Positions 1 to 9,487 of a stretch of 64,000 nucleotides of DNA are shown here, piece by piece. The DNA lies in NCBI RefSeq assembly GCF_003043945.1, contig NZ_PYXG01000001.1:1842501-1906500 (forward strand), in the 5' to 3' direction. This DNA is from Prevotella sp. oral taxon 376 (GTDB lineage: Bacteria > Bacteroidota > Bacteroidia > Bacteroidales > Bacteroidaceae). The notes under the pieces are model-generated. The model saw nothing but the letters and a program-made list of their open reading frames with translations. It did not search any database and had not been told where the DNA came from. Made by a program: the position numbers and the translations under genes. Position 1 is the first letter of the stretch; each line of letters begins with the position of its first letter.

Positions 1-396
1 TTTGGGAATCCTGACCCATTTCCCGGATCTTGCGATTTTCAGAACACTCCCCTCGACTTGTTTAAGCCTCAAGGTGCTGTCGTTTAATAATTGGATCTTT
101 GCCTTGAGGTCTTCGCTCCCAACATCATTAATCATGGATACATCGGCCTCTTTGTTGTTGATAATTTTAGCATCGCTGATGAGCCACTTTCTACCATCTA
201 ACTTGTCGCCGAGGAAACCAGGCAATTTACCAAAGATTTCCTGTCCTGGTACAGTTAGGTTGTTGTCATAGAAGTTAAACTTCAGGTAAACCTTATATTC
301 TTCATTCTCATAATAACCTTTAAACGGCCTATTTTCTTGCGCGAAGGAATAGGAGGCTAAGGTTATGAGTCCTATTGATAATACTATTTTCTTCAT
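1..396 (-). CDS. Secreted protein of unknown function (3' end outside window)
   Basis: Reading on the minus strand from the ATG at 394-396, 132 codons run without a stop to the left edge, so the gene is cut by the window. The first 19 residues (MKKIVLSIGLITLASYSFA) form a signal peptide followed by QEN, so the product is exported. The mature part is hydrophilic and probably beta-rich, with motifs YYENEEYKVYLKF near residue 28 and SGKWVRIPK at the edge. It resembles small conserved Bacteroidales secreted proteins that have no assigned function. A possible -7 element (TATCTTTG on the minus strand, 417-424) lies about 20 bases upstream. No enzymatic motif is visible. Confidence 0.7.
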   Translation of the reverse strand, partial: MKKIVLSIGLITLASYSFAQENRPFKGYYENEEYKVYLKFNFYDNNLTVPGQEIFGKLPGFLGDKLDGRKWLISDAKIINNKEADVSMINDVGSEDLKAKIQLLNDSTLRLKQVEGSVLKIARSGKWVRIPK

Positions 397-476
397 CCTG
401 TTTTGCGTATTTTCAACAAAGATAAAGTTTTAAATCAATAAAACATAGGATTTGAGTAAAATATCGCGTCATATCA

Positions 477-507
477 TTGTGATTTTGCTTTTTTTATCGT
501 AACTTTG
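477..507 (+). promoter_or_regulatory. Bacteroidetes-type promoter of the glycogen synthase gene
   Basis: TTG at 477-479 and TAACTTTG at 500-507, separated by 20 bp, match the -33/-7 consensus. Transcription would start near 512, leaving an AT-rich leader of roughly 18 bases without a Shine-Dalgarno sequence. Confidence 0.65.
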
Positions 508-529
508 CAGGGTTGTACAATAAAGTTTT

Positions 530-2188
530 ATGGCAAAAGGAATGTTATTTCCTGACTATATTCTAGAGTCTAGTTGGGAAGTATGTAACAAGGTTGGTGG
601 AATATATACCGTTCTTTCTTCGAGGGCGAAGACATTACAGAATATTATAAGTGATCGGATAATATTTATTGGTCCGGATTGTTGGGATAATACGAATGTC
701 TGCCCGTATTTCAAAGAAGACGAATCGTTATTTGCGGAATGGAAGTCCATAGCACGGCACGAAGGTATTCATGTAAGGCTTGGTCGCTGGGACATCCCTG
801 GCCGCCCAATAGCAATCCTTGTTGATTTCAAATCTTATTTTGAACTCAAGAATGACATATATGCCAGCTTTTGGGAGAATTTCCAAGTAGACAGCCTCCA
901 TGCCTATGGCGATTATGATGAAGCGTCGATGTTCTCGTATGCCGCAGGTAAGGTTGTTGAGAGTTTCTATCATCATGTAATCGGGAAAGGCAAACTGGTG
1001 GTCTATCAGGGAAATGAGTGGATGACTGGCTTGGGTTTGCTTTATGTGAGAAAGTATGTGCCAGAAATCGGCACAATCTTTACAACTCACGCGACAAGTA
1101 TCGGCAGAAGCATTGCAGGAAATAATAAGCCGCTCTATGATTATCTTTTTGCTTATAATGGTGATCAAATGGCCGGTGAATTGAATATGCAGAGCAAGCA
1201 TTCCATAGAGAAACAGACCGCTAAATATGCGGATTGCTTTACTACTGTGAGCGATATTACCGCCAATGAGTGCAAGGAATTGTTAGACAAGCCTGTAGAT
1301 TTTGTTCTTCCCAATGGTTTTGACAACACCTTTGTGCCGAGGGGCGCGTCGTTCGTAAAGAAGAGAAGAGTGGCCCGTAAGCGCCTTCTTGAAGTTGCAA
1401 ATGCATTGACGGGATCGGATTTTGATGATGAAACACTAATCGTTTCTACCAGCGGTCGATATGAATTCCGTAATAAGGGGATTGATGTCTTTATAGAGGC
1501 CATGCACCAACTGAATAACGATTCAAGCCAGAAGAAAAATGTCGTTGCCTTTATAGAAGTGCCAGGATGGTCGGGTGTTGCCCGTCAAGACTTGGTAGAG
1601 AGGCTCAATCGTGGGTGCAGATACGATACTCCACTTAATAATCCCGTAGTTACGCATTGGCTTCATGACCCTGCGCGCGACAAGGTCCAGAACATGTTGG
1701 ACTATCTTTGGATGCGCAATGACAAGGATAGCCGGGTGAAAGTGATCTTCATTCCCTGTTATCTCACCGGCAGCGACGGCATCCTGAATCTTCCATATTA
1801 TGATGTGGTGTTAGGTAACGACTTGTGTGTCTATCCGTCATATTATGAGCCATGGGGATATACTCCTCTTGAATCCATTGCCTTTAAGGTGCCTTGCATC
1901 ACGACCGACTTGGCAGGCTTTGGCCTTTGGGCTAATCACATCAAGGGAAGTTACAGTGAAATAGAGGATGGCGTGAAGGTCATTCATCGCACGGACTATA
2001 ATTATCAGGAGGTGGCAGAGCGGATAAAGGATACGGTAATGGCTTATTCAACATTTACGGAAGAGCAGGTCAAGGCAGCTCGGGACCATGCCGACAAACT
2101 CTCCAAGAAAGCCCTTTGGAGCAAGTTTATCAAGTATTACGAGCAGGCTTACGACATGGCATTGCGAAAAGCATCAGAAAGAGAATAA
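530..2188 (+). CDS. Glycogen synthase, GT3 family
   Basis: This cytoplasmic glucosyltransferase elongates alpha-1,4-glucan from a nucleotide-sugar donor. At 552 aa it belongs to the GT3 family (the fungal/animal type also used by Bacteroidetes), not the bacterial GlgA GT5 family. The N-terminus carries the [11 protein letters not shown] donor-site loop (residues about 21-31). The C-terminal half carries [11 protein letters not shown], whose E-x7-E pair (Glu440 and Glu448) is the GT3 catalytic signature. A phosphorylase follows after 31 bases, so synthesis and breakdown of glycogen are probably co-transcribed from the promoter at 477-507. The start is the first ATG after that promoter. I leave the symbol blank because glgA would imply the wrong family. 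Confidence 0.93.
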   Translation: MAKGMLFPDYILESSWEVCNKVGGIYTVLSSRAKTLQNIISDRIIFIGPDCWDNTNVCPYFKEDESLFAEWKSIARHEGIHVRLGRWDIPGRPIAILVDFKSYFELKNDIYASFWENFQVDSLHAYGDYDEASMFSYAAGKVVESFYHHVIGKGKLVVYQGNEWMTGLGLLYVRKYVPEIGTIFTTHATSIGRSIAGNNKPLYDYLFAYNGDQMAGELNMQSKHSIEKQTAKYADCFTTVSDITANECKELLDKPVDFVLPNGFDNTFVPRGASFVKKRRVARKRLLEVANALTGSDFDDETLIVSTSGRYEFRNKGIDVFIEAMHQLNNDSSQKKNVVAFIEVPGWSGVARQDLVERLNRGCRYDTPLNNPVVTHWLHDPARDKVQNMLDYLWMRNDKDSRVKVIFIPCYLTGSDGILNLPYYDVVLGNDLCVYPSYYEPWGYTPLESIAFKVPCITTDLAGFGLWANHIKGSYSEIEDGVKVIHRTDYNYQEVAERIKDTVMAYSTFTEEQVKAARDHADKLSKKALWSKFIKYYEQAYDMALRKASERE

Positions 2189-2219
2189 CGAAATAATAAT
2201 ACAAATTATACAAAAGAAG

Positions 2220-4781
2220 ATGAAAATTAAGTCAGATTACTCAAACGAACCCCAATGGAAGAACTTGACAATCAAATCAAGGCTTCCTGAAGAGTTGAAG
2301 TGCTTGGACGAGTTGGCTCATAATATGTGGTGGGCTTGGAATTACGATGCCCGCAATATGTTTAAGAGCCTTGACGATAAGCTTTATGAGGAGGTGGGAC
2401 ATAATCCGGTTTTGCTTCTTGAGCGACTGAACTACGACCGCAAGGAGGCAATTGTAAAGAATCGTACCATCATGAAAAAGATCAACGATGTTTACAATAG
2501 ATTCCGTGCCTATATGGATGTTAAGCCTGATGCCAAGCGTCCTTCGGTGGCTTACTTCAGTATGGAGTATGGCCTTAACCAGGTATTGAAGATTTATTCT
2601 GGAGGCCTGGGTATGCTGGCCGGCGACTATTTGAAGGAGGCTTCTGATAGTAATGTGGACATGTGTGCCGTAGGTTTCCTGTACCGTTTCGGTTACTTTA
2701 CGCAGACTCTGAACATGGAGGGACAGCAGGTGGCTCAGTACGAGGCACAGAACTTCAACTCTCTTCCTATCGAGCGGCAGCTTGATGAGGAAGGAAACCC
2801 CGTGGTTGTGGATGTCCCCTATATGAACTATCAGGTGCATGCCTATGTATGGCGCGTGAATGTAGGCCGTATCAAGCTTTATCTGCTGGACACGGATAAC
2901 GAGATGAATTCCGACTTCGACAGGCCTATCACCCATTCTCTCTATGGTGGCGACTGGGAGAACCGGCTGAAGCAGGAGATCCTGCTGGGCATTGGCGGCA
3001 TCCTTACTCTTAAGAAACTGGGTATCCAGAAGGAAATCTATCATTGCAACGAGGGCCATGCCGCTCTCTGCAACTTGCAGCGTCTTTGCGACTATGTGGC
3101 CCAGGGCCTCACCTTCAATCAGGCCATGGAGCTGGTGTGCGCGTCGTCCCTCTACACCGTGCACACCCCCGTTCCTGCCGGCCACGACTACTTCGACGAA
3201 CAGCTCTTCGGCAAGTATATGGGCGGATATCCCCAGATGCTGGGCATCACTTGGGATGAGTTCATCGGCATGGGACGCATGAATCCGGAAGACAAGGGCG
3301 AGAAGTTCTGCATGTCCACCTTTGCCTGCAACACCTGTCAGGAGGTGAACGGCGTAAGCAAGCTTCATGGTTGGGTATCTCAGAAGATGTTTGCCGACTA
3401 TTGGAAGGGCTACTATCCCGAAGAGAACCATGTGGGCTATGTTACCAATGGCGTGCATTTCCCCTCATGGGCAGCGACAGGATGGCGTAAGCTCTACGAC
3501 AAGTATTTCGATTCCTCGTTCATGGCCGACCAGAGCAATGAGGAGATTTGGCATGCCATCTACGATGTTCCGGATGCGGAAATATGGAGCACTCGTATGG
3601 CTTTGAAGAAAAAACTCATCGACTATATCCGTGAGAAGTTCACGGAGACATGGCTTCGCAATCAGGGAGACCCTGCCCGCGTGGTATCGCTTTTGGAGCG
3701 TATCAACCCCAATGCGTTGATGATCGGCTTCTGCCGCCGTTTCGCCACTTACAAGCGCGCGCATCTGCTCTTCACCGATTTGGAGCGCCTCTCCAAGATC
3801 GTGAACGACCCCGAACACCCCGTATTGTTCTTCTTCTCGGGTAAGGCACATCCTGCCGACGGTGCCGGGCAGGGGCTGATAAAGCGCATCTATGAGATAA
3901 GTCAGCGCCCGGAGTTCCTCGGCAAGATTATCTTCCTTGAGGATTACGACATGCAATTGGCACGCCGACTGGTGTCGGGAGTGGACATTTGGATGAACAC
4001 TCCGACCCGTCCGCTGGAGGCGTCGGGCACATCGGGCGAGAAGGCCGAGATGAACGGTGTCGTAAACCTTTCCGTCCTCGACGGCTGGTGGGTGGAGGGC
4101 TACCGCAAGGGAGCCGGCTGGGCTCTTAAGCAGGAGCGCACCTATCAGAATCAGGAGTGGCAAGATAAGCTCGACGCAGCCACCATCTACGGTCTGCTCG
4201 AGAACGAAATCATCCCTCTTTATTATAATAAGGGCAAGAAGGCGTATAGTGAGAACTGGGTGAAAGTAATCAAGAACAGCATTGCGACCATAGCTCCTCA
4301 CTATACGATGAAGCGCCAGTTGGACGACTATTACGATAAGTTCTATGTCAAGGAGGCTGCCCGTTTCAGGAAACTGAGGGAGAATGACAATCGCTTGGCT
4401 AAGGAAATCGCCTTGTGGAAGGAGACCGTTGCCGAGCGTTGGGATGCCATCCGAGTTGTGTCGAAAGACGACAAGGTTCTCACGGAGGGCGGAGAGACCG
4501 GCGTCAAGTTTAAGATACGGTATGTGATCGACGAGCAGGGGCTTGATAATGCGATAGGTCTTGAGCTGGTGATGCTGAAGCCGGAACAGGATACCAGCGA
4601 CCGCAAGGTCTACAGCGTGTATCCTTTCAAGATGATAGGACATGAGGGCAATCATTACACCTTTGAGGTGGTTGTGGAACCGGATATAGCCGGGTCTTAC
4701 CGGTCTTGCGTCCGTATGTACCCCAAGAATGCGAATCTGCCCCATCGTCAAGACTTCTGTTATGTGAAGTGGCTTGACTGA
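2220..4781 (+). CDS. glgP: Alpha-glucan (glycogen) phosphorylase, GT35
   Basis: The enzyme releases glucose-1-phosphate from glycogen or maltodextrins. The start at 2220 gives 853 aa, the usual length for this family. The reading frame stays open further upstream into the glycogen synthase gene, but that stretch is not phosphorylase-like. Residues about 12-110 form the DUF3417 N-terminal domain ([13 protein letters not shown]). The active site includes EGHAAL and [19 protein letters not shown], where Lys608 is the predicted pyridoxal-phosphate lysine. The gene sits 31 bp after the glycogen synthase gene and ends at a clear intrinsic terminator (4806-4842). Confidence 0.93.
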   Translation: MKIKSDYSNEPQWKNLTIKSRLPEELKCLDELAHNMWWAWNYDARNMFKSLDDKLYEEVGHNPVLLLERLNYDRKEAIVKNRTIMKKINDVYNRFRAYMDVKPDAKRPSVAYFSMEYGLNQVLKIYSGGLGMLAGDYLKEASDSNVDMCAVGFLYRFGYFTQTLNMEGQQVAQYEAQNFNSLPIERQLDEEGNPVVVDVPYMNYQVHAYVWRVNVGRIKLYLLDTDNEMNSDFDRPITHSLYGGDWENRLKQEILLGIGGILTLKKLGIQKEIYHCNEGHAALCNLQRLCDYVAQGLTFNQAMELVCASSLYTVHTPVPAGHDYFDEQLFGKYMGGYPQMLGITWDEFIGMGRMNPEDKGEKFCMSTFACNTCQEVNGVSKLHGWVSQKMFADYWKGYYPEENHVGYVTNGVHFPSWAATGWRKLYDKYFDSSFMADQSNEEIWHAIYDVPDAEIWSTRMALKKKLIDYIREKFTETWLRNQGDPARVVSLLERINPNALMIGFCRRFATYKRAHLLFTDLERLSKIVNDPEHPVLFFFSGKAHPADGAGQGLIKRIYEISQRPEFLGKIIFLEDYDMQLARRLVSGVDIWMNTPTRPLEASGTSGEKAEMNGVVNLSVLDGWWVEGYRKGAGWALKQERTYQNQEWQDKLDAATIYGLLENEIIPLYYNKGKKAYSENWVKVIKNSIATIAPHYTMKRQLDDYYDKFYVKEAARFRKLRENDNRLAKEIALWKETVAERWDAIRVVSKDDKVLTEGGETGVKFKIRYVIDEQGLDNAIGLELVMLKPEQDTSDRKVYSVYPFKMIGHEGNHYTFEVVVEPDIAGSYRSCVRMYPKNANLPHRQDFCYVKWLD

Positions 4782-4805
4782 AAGCAGGAATGAATAAGAT
4801 TGGAG

Positions 4806-4842
4806 AAAGGCACCGGAGTGATTCCCGGTGCCTTTCTTTGTT
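4806..4842 (+). terminator. Intrinsic terminator after the phosphorylase gene
   Basis: An 11-bp perfect stem (AAAGGCACCGG at 4806-4816 with CCGGTGCCTTT at 4825-4835) is followed by a T-rich stretch (TTCTTTGTTTCT). Confidence 0.8.
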
Positions 4843-4897
4843 TCTGTGAGAGAGGGGAGCGGTGGCCGGCGCATAGCCGGAAGGCCGTTATCAGGAT

Positions 4898-4963
4898 GAC
4901 GAAATCGGCGAGATTGAAGGACAAAATCGGCGATTTCGTCCCACGATTTCGGCGATTTCGTCA
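4898..4963. repeat. 22-bp-pitch palindrome array, family A copy 1
   Basis: Three consecutive 22-bp units (4898-4919, 4920-4941, 4942-4963), each a near-perfect odd-centred dyad close to ACGAAATCGGCGATTTCGT. The array lies between two convergent genes and between their two terminators, so it is not simply the terminator of either gene. The same 66-bp architecture recurs at 11501, 27057, 42759 and 56983. Confidence 0.85.
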
Positions 4964-4980
4964 GTCTTCCCGCGGCCATG

Positions 4981-5026
4981 TAAACAAAGGAGTGGCATCC
5001 ACGATCGTTGCCGCGGATGCCACTCC
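4981..5026 (-). terminator. Intrinsic terminator after prs
   Basis: On the minus strand a 12-bp perfect stem (GGAGTGGCATCC, arms at 4989-5000 and 5015-5026) is followed by TTTGTTTA. It closes the prs transcription unit. Confidence 0.75.
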
Positions 5027-5048
5027 CTGTATTTCAGGTTTCCGATGG

Positions 5049-5987
5049 CTATACCAGATACTGCGAGGAGATGCTCTCGTTGAGTACCACGCGGCGGATG
5101 GTCTCGGCAAACATGTCTTTCACGGAGAGCTGTTTCACCTTCGAGCAGCGGTTGGTGTAGGGGATGGAGTCGGTGAACACGATTTCCTCAATCGACGAGT
5201 TTTGGACGCGCTCGCTGGCCGGGCCGCTCATCACGCAGTGGGATGCGCAGGCTCTCACGCTCAATGCCCCGGCCGACATCATGATGTCGGCGGCCTTCGT
5301 AATGGTTCCCGCGGTGTCTACCATGTCGTCTACGATGATGACATTCTTGCCCTTCACCTCACCTATAATCTGCATGCTCTCCACCACATTGGCCCGGGCT
5401 CGGGTCTTGTTGCAGAGCACCAGCGGGCATCCCAGATATTTGGCATAGGTGTTGGCACGCTTGCTGCCGCCCACATCGGGCGACGCGATGACCATGTCTT
5501 TCAGTTTTAGCCCCTGAAGGTAGGGGAGGATCACCCCCGAGGCGTAAAGGTGATCGACGGGAACATTGAAGAATCCCTGAATCTGGTCGGCGTGAAGATC
5601 CATGGTGATGACGCGGTCGATGCCCGCTACGGCCAGCATGTCGGCCACGAGTTTGGCGCCGATGCTCACTCTGGGCTTGTCTTTTCGGTCTTGCCGTGCC
5701 CATCCGAAATAGGGTATCACGGCGATGATGTGGCGGGCTGAGGCGCGTTTCGCCGCGTCAATCATCAGCAGAAGCTCCATCAGGTTGTCAGAGTTGGGGA
5801 ATGTGCTCTGCACCAGGAATACATCCCGGCCTCGTATGGACTCTTCATAGGAAACGGAGAATTCGCCGTCGGAAAACCTCGTAACGAGGAGATTTCCCAG
5901 TGGACAACCTAAGCTTTGGCAGATTTTCTCTGCGAGGTATCTCGTGTTCGTTCCCGAGAAAACCAAAAAGGAGTTTTGTTCACTCAT
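5049..5987 (-). CDS. prs: Ribose-phosphate pyrophosphokinase (PRPP synthetase)
   Basis: The enzyme makes PRPP from ribose-5-phosphate and ATP for nucleotide, histidine and NAD synthesis. The start at 5987 (MSEQNSFLVFSG) gives 312 aa, the standard length. The frame is open further upstream, but that extension overlaps the preceding gene in another frame. Visible motifs are the flexible loop around residues 91-112 (PYFGWARQDRK), the metal/ATP-binding DLHADQIQGFF (130-140) and the PRPP-binding loop VDDMVDTAGT (219-228). It lies 46 bp downstream of the ThiE/TenI-like gene and is probably read from the same promoter. Confidence 0.96.
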   Translation of the reverse strand: MSEQNSFLVFSGTNTRYLAEKICQSLGCPLGNLLVTRFSDGEFSVSYEESIRGRDVFLVQSTFPNSDNLMELLLMIDAAKRASARHIIAVIPYFGWARQDRKDKPRVSIGAKLVADMLAVAGIDRVITMDLHADQIQGFFNVPVDHLYASGVILPYLQGLKLKDMVIASPDVGGSKRANTYAKYLGCPLVLCNKTRARANVVESMQIIGEVKGKNVIIVDDMVDTAGTITKAADIMMSAGALSVRACASHCVMSGPASERVQNSSIEEIVFTDSIPYTNRCSKVKQLSVKDMFAETIRRVVLNESISSQYLV

Positions 5988-6033
5988 GTTCTTAGCGTTT
6001 ATTTTATTTGTAGAAGTGTTTTCGATTTCTTTG

Positions 6034-6642
6034 TCAGTTGGCAGCTTTACGCAGTTTCTCGAAGTGCTGGATGACTTCTTTAAAGTCGGTCTGGCTTTGT
6101 ATGTCGAACTTGTTCCATAAGTCATCGCGGATAACGACGCCTCCGAATCCCAGTTCCTTTGCCGTGCGGACATTCTCAAGGTTTATTCCTCCGAGGGCAT
6201 ACACATGGCGGTCGAAGAGTCCGTCCTTGGCAGCTTCTTCCAGCTGGGGAAAGGTGAAGGTGGGCTCGCCGTCCCCGGAGTCGAAGCTCCCGAATACATT
6301 CTTGAGGAATACATATTCTGATTTCTTGCGCGTCTCCTTAAGTCTGGACAGGTCGGTGCATGTCCTGGAGACGCGCCCTTTATATCCGGCAGGGACGGGC
6401 GTGTCGGGATTGTCAAGATGAATGCCTGCCAGGTTATACTCGTTTTTCAGATAGAAATGGTCGTGAACCGTAATTTTCCGATAGTATTCTTCGGACAGAA
6501 GGGTGAGCAGTCGTTCCGAATAGAGGGGAGAGGAGCCAGGCTTGTACAAAAGCAAGTTATCCATTCCCTCATCAAAGAGCGTGGCAAGTATTTTGTCCTC
6601 TTCCACAAAGAATGTGGATTTAGTCATGATTACTAACTTCAT
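6034..6642 (-). CDS. Thiamine-phosphate synthase / TenI superfamily protein
   Basis: A 202-aa TIM-barrel protein of the ThiE/TenI superfamily. Supporting motifs are the YVFLKNVFGSFDS segment in mid-protein, equivalent to the phosphate-side strand of ThiE, and VYALGGINLENV near residue 148, the phosphate-binding ALGGI motif. The N-terminus is divergent, and the usual GADGVHLG segment is replaced by NLAGIHLD. Whether it truly couples the thiazole and pyrimidine or is a TenI-like paralog cannot be decided from sequence. No other thiamine gene is nearby and no TPP riboswitch is visible upstream. It has its own promoter (6665-6695) and probably co-transcribes prs. Confidence 0.75.
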   Translation of the reverse strand: MKLVIMTKSTFFVEEDKILATLFDEGMDNLLLYKPGSSPLYSERLLTLLSEEYYRKITVHDHFYLKNEYNLAGIHLDNPDTPVPAGYKGRVSRTCTDLSRLKETRKKSEYVFLKNVFGSFDSGDGEPTFTFPQLEEAAKDGLFDRHVYALGGINLENVRTAKELGFGGVVIRDDLWNKFDIQSQTDFKEVIQHFEKLRKAAN

Positions 6643-6664
6643 GCTTCTTTCTGTAATTTCCTTG

Positions 6665-6695
6665 CAAATGTATGAAATTTATGCGAGACTTGCAA
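6665..6695 (-). promoter_or_regulatory. Promoter of the ThiE/TenI-like gene and prs
   Basis: On the minus strand TTG (6693-6695) and TACATTTG (6665-6672) are spaced by 20 bp. The inferred start near 6659 leaves a leader of about 16 bases. Confidence 0.6.
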
Positions 6696-6723
6696 TTATA
6701 TCTGAAATAAAAAGTTAACTTTG
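6690..6723 (+). promoter_or_regulatory. Promoter of nspC, overlapping the divergent one
   Basis: TAACTTTG at 6716-6723 is a clear -7 element. The best -33 candidate is TTG at 6690-6692 (23-bp spacing, slightly long). The -33 regions of the two divergent promoters overlap. Confidence 0.5.
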
Positions 6724-6757
6724 CAGAAGTTTTTCACGATTATCTGGCAAAGAAGTA

Positions 6758-7933
6758 ATGAAAGTCAATCCGAATACATTCAAGGAGCTGAGCACACCTT
6801 ATTATATATTAGAGGAGGAGAGGCTTCGCGCCAATCTGGAATTAATCAGCCGGGTGGCCCGAGAGGCCGGTGTGGAGATCGTCCTGGCCTTCAAGGCCTA
6901 TGCCCTTTGGCGCACATTCCCTATTTTCAGGGAGTATATCGCCGCCACCACGGCAAGCTCTCTCTACGAGGCACGGCTTGGATACGAGGAGTTTGGTTCA
7001 AGAACCCATACCTTTACGCCTGCCCTGACATCGCACGAGGCAGCCGGGATTGCCCGCTGTTCCAGCCACCTGAGCTTCAATTCGCTGACGCAGTTTGAGC
7101 GATTCAAGGATGTCGTGAGGAGGGAGAATCCGAAAATAAGCCTCGGACTGCGTGTCAACCCGGAGTATTCAGAAGTGGGAACGGAGCTTTATAACCCTTG
7201 CGCGCGCGGCACGCGGTTTGGCATCACGGCGGAAAAACTGCCAGACAGGCTGCCCGATGGCCTTGACGGCTTTCATTGTCATTGCCATTGCGAGAGCGGG
7301 GCAGATGTCTTTGAGCGCACCTTGGCGCATATCGAGGAGCGCTTTTCGCGCTGGTTTCCACAGCTCAAGTGGATTAATTTCGGTGGCGGGCACTTGATGA
7401 CGCGGGGTGATTATGATGTGAACCTCCTGATAGAAACGCTGAACGACTTCCGCCGCTGCTATCCAAACCTCATGGTTATCCTTGAGCCGGGGAGCGCTTT
7501 TGGCTGGCAAACAGGCCCTTTGGTGTCGCAAGTCATGGATGTGGTGGCCGATCATGGCATCCGCACGGCCATTTTGAATGTCAGCTTTACATGCCATATG
7601 CCCGACTGCCTGGAAATGCCTTATCAGCCGGCGGTTCGCAATGCGCGTTCACTGCCCTTGTCGGCGGCGGACGGATGTGCCGTCTCCGAGCACATCTACA
7701 GGCTCGGGGGCAACTCTTGTCTTTCGGGCGATTTCATGGGCTCGTGGCAGTTCGGTCATGAATTGGAGGTCGGCGAGAATGTCATTTTTGAGGATATGCT
7801 GCACTATACGACCGTAAAAACCACTATGTTTAACGGCATAACGCATCCTTCGATCGGCCTGCTCCATTGCGACGGAGACCTGGAAACGCTGCGAGAGTTC
7901 AGCTATGAAGATTATAAAAGCCGTATGGATTAG
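6758..7933 (+). CDS. nspC: Carboxynorspermidine/carboxyspermidine decarboxylase
   Basis: A PLP-dependent, alanine-racemase-fold decarboxylase that performs the last step of the alternative (sym-nor)spermidine pathway. At 391 aa it has the family length. The PLP lysine is Lys46 in LAFKAYALW. Other family motifs are the GFHCHCHCE segment, the FGGGH glycine loop near residue 210, and CHMPDCLEMPYQP in the C-terminal barrel. The partner dehydrogenase of the pathway is not in the window. Transcription starts at its own promoter, divergent from the ThiE-like gene. Confidence 0.92.
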   Translation: MKVNPNTFKELSTPYYILEEERLRANLELISRVAREAGVEIVLAFKAYALWRTFPIFREYIAATTASSLYEARLGYEEFGSRTHTFTPALTSHEAAGIARCSSHLSFNSLTQFERFKDVVRRENPKISLGLRVNPEYSEVGTELYNPCARGTRFGITAEKLPDRLPDGLDGFHCHCHCESGADVFERTLAHIEERFSRWFPQLKWINFGGGHLMTRGDYDVNLLIETLNDFRRCYPNLMVILEPGSAFGWQTGPLVSQVMDVVADHGIRTAILNVSFTCHMPDCLEMPYQPAVRNARSLPLSAADGCAVSEHIYRLGGNSCLSGDFMGSWQFGHELEVGENVIFEDMLHYTTVKTTMFNGITHPSIGLLHCDGDLETLREFSYEDYKSRMD

Positions 7934-7974
7934 CAGTCTCCGTAATCTTTTTTTGAAAAAAAACATAGGAAAAG

Positions 7975-8005
7975 TTTGCTAAGTCGGAAAAAAGCGTTAC
8001 CTTTG
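7975..8005 (+). promoter_or_regulatory. Promoter of the tRNA cluster
   Basis: TTTG at 7975-7978 and TACCTTTG at 7998-8005 are spaced by 19 bp. The first tRNA begins at 8052. Confidence 0.7.
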
Positions 8006-8051
8006 CAACCGCATTTAGGGAAATGCGCCCTGTGAAAACAAGGGTTAAAAT

Positions 8052-8124
<73 letters not shown>

Positions 8125-8166
8125 CCATATTCTGGATAAAGCCAATAGGAGAGGTTTCCTCTGCAT

Positions 8167-8248
8167 GCCCAGGTGGCGGAATTGGTAGACGCGCACGTTT
8201 CAGGTGCGTGTGTTTCACGACGTGCAGGTTCGAGTCCTGTTCTGGGCA
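8167..8248 (+). tRNA. tRNA-Leu(CAG)
   Basis: A class II tRNA with a long variable arm. The acceptor GCCCAGG pairs with TCTGGGC (one G-T pair). The anticodon loop TTCAGGT gives anticodon CAG. The D arm (TGGCGGAATTGGTAGACGCG) is typical of leucine tRNAs. Confidence 0.93.
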
Positions 8249-8277
8249 CAAGGGCTCTTATCCAGAATGAATTTGTC

Positions 8278-8361
8278 GGAGAGGTGGCGGAATTGGTAGA
8301 CGCGCTACTTTGAGGGGGTAGTGTCAATTGCGACGTGGGAGTTCGAGTCTCCTCCTCTTCA
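8278..8361 (+). tRNA. tRNA-Leu(GAG)
   Basis: A class II tRNA of 84 nt. The acceptor GGAGAGG pairs with CCTCTTC. The anticodon loop TTGAGGG gives anticodon GAG. It shares the D arm sequence with the neighbouring tRNA-Leu. Confidence 0.93.
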
Positions 8362-8378
8362 CAAATGTTTTTTCCGTT

Positions 8379-8451
<73 letters not shown>

Positions 8452-8485
8452 CTTTCTTACATTCTTAGAGAAACATATTTCGCCA

Positions 8486-9034
8486 ATGAATTTATATTTA
8501 AGATATTTTGATAAGGAAGCATTAGTGCATAATGTGGATGAGGCTATCGAGTTTCTCTGCGGTATTCCGGAAATCGGGATGAATGCAGAGATGGAGGCAG
8601 ACATCCGCGACTATGCGGCAAGTGAGATTTTCTATCCCAAGCGTTACAAGGTGCGGCCGCGCGTATATTTTATCATTATTAAGACCACAGCCGACACCAT
8701 GCTCGACTTCAAGCAGAAGAAAGCGATCCATCCCGTGATCAATTCTGCCCCTGACCGCCGTGATTCAGTCTCTTCTGTGGTGGCTCGCCTTCCGGAACAA
8801 CGCCCTGGATGGTATGAAGGGATATTGGATTTTAAGCGTGTGGTAACGATTCCGGCAACAGGCAAACATGAGTATCGTGATACTCATTTTGAAGTTTGTT
8901 GCAAGGCAAACTCTGGTCAGGACTGCTACAACCGCATCGTGGAACACCTTCGCGGGCGAGTGGATAGCAGGAGCCAATTCCCCTCTGCGAGGGGCAAGAA
9001 CTTCCAGTTCAGGTATCTTGGAATGTGGAAATAA
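8486..9034 (+). CDS. Conserved hypothetical protein (182 aa)
   Basis: The start at 8486 (MNLYLRYFDKEALV) lies just after the tRNA cluster; an upstream extension of the frame would run through the tRNA genes and is not credible. No signal peptide or membrane segment is seen. The protein is mixed charged and hydrophobic with a basic central part (YPKRYKVRPRVYFIIIKTT) and a C-terminal ARGKNFQFRYLGMWK. I do not recognise the family. It precedes ssb by 10 bp in the same direction, so the two are probably co-transcribed, which hints at a cytoplasmic role but does not identify one. Confidence 0.7.
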   Translation: MNLYLRYFDKEALVHNVDEAIEFLCGIPEIGMNAEMEADIRDYAASEIFYPKRYKVRPRVYFIIIKTTADTMLDFKQKKAIHPVINSAPDRRDSVSSVVARLPEQRPGWYEGILDFKRVVTIPATGKHEYRDTHFEVCCKANSGQDCYNRIVEHLRGRVDSRSQFPSARGKNFQFRYLGMWK

Positions 9035-9044
9035 GGAGGAAAGT

Positions 9045-9473
9045 ATGAATAAAATAATGCTCATCGGCAATGTAGGTGCCGATCCGGAGGTCCGGTATTA
9101 CGAGGCCGACCAGGCCGTTGCGCAGGTAAGGCTTGCCACTACGGAGCGGGGCTATACATTGCAGAACGGGACGCAGGTGCCTGATCACACCGACTGGCAC
9201 AACCTCGTGATGTATCGCAGGCTAGCCAAGGTTGTTGAGAAATATGTCCATAAGGGCGACAAACTCTATGTGGAGGGCAGAATCCGCTATCGTTCATACG
9301 ACGATCAGAGGGGAGTCCGTAAGTTTGTTACAGAAATCTTAGTCGACAATATGGAGATGCTCTCGCCTAAGGCAGCCGCAAACGCTACGGGTGCGAATGC
9401 TCCGGAGTCTGCCCCACAGCCGGTGCAGCCGAGACCGGGAGAGAAGTCTGACGACGAGGTTCTCCCATTCTAA
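9045..9473 (+). CDS. ssb: Single-stranded DNA-binding protein
   Basis: A 142-aa protein that coats single-stranded DNA during replication and repair. The N-terminal OB fold (residues 1-105) starts MNKIMLIGNVGADPEVRY and contains WHNLVMYRRLAKVVEKYVHKG and LYVEGRIRYRSY. A Pro/Ala-rich linker leads to the acidic tail DDEVLPF, the docking motif for SSB partners. An AAGGAGG Shine-Dalgarno sequence lies just upstream of the ATG at 9045, unusually strong for this window. It is the first gene of a run with gldE. Confidence 0.95.
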   Translation: MNKIMLIGNVGADPEVRYYEADQAVAQVRLATTERGYTLQNGTQVPDHTDWHNLVMYRRLAKVVEKYVHKGDKLYVEGRIRYRSYDDQRGVRKFVTEILVDNMEMLSPKAAANATGANAPESAPQPVQPRPGEKSDDEVLPF

Positions 9474-9487
9474 AGACGATTATAGCT

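Noticed and set aside
2277-3458. Long minus-strand frame opposite the phosphorylase gene (also 3465-4979)
   Set aside because: Mirror of a strongly conserved coding gene; no domain and no promoter.
4800-5510. Long plus-strand open frame across the glgP-prs gap
   Set aside because: It spans two terminators and a repeat array and is antisense to prs; the translation looks random.
6643-6757. TPP riboswitch ahead of the ThiE-like gene
   Set aside because: The leader is only about 16 bases and no conserved THI-box sequence is visible.
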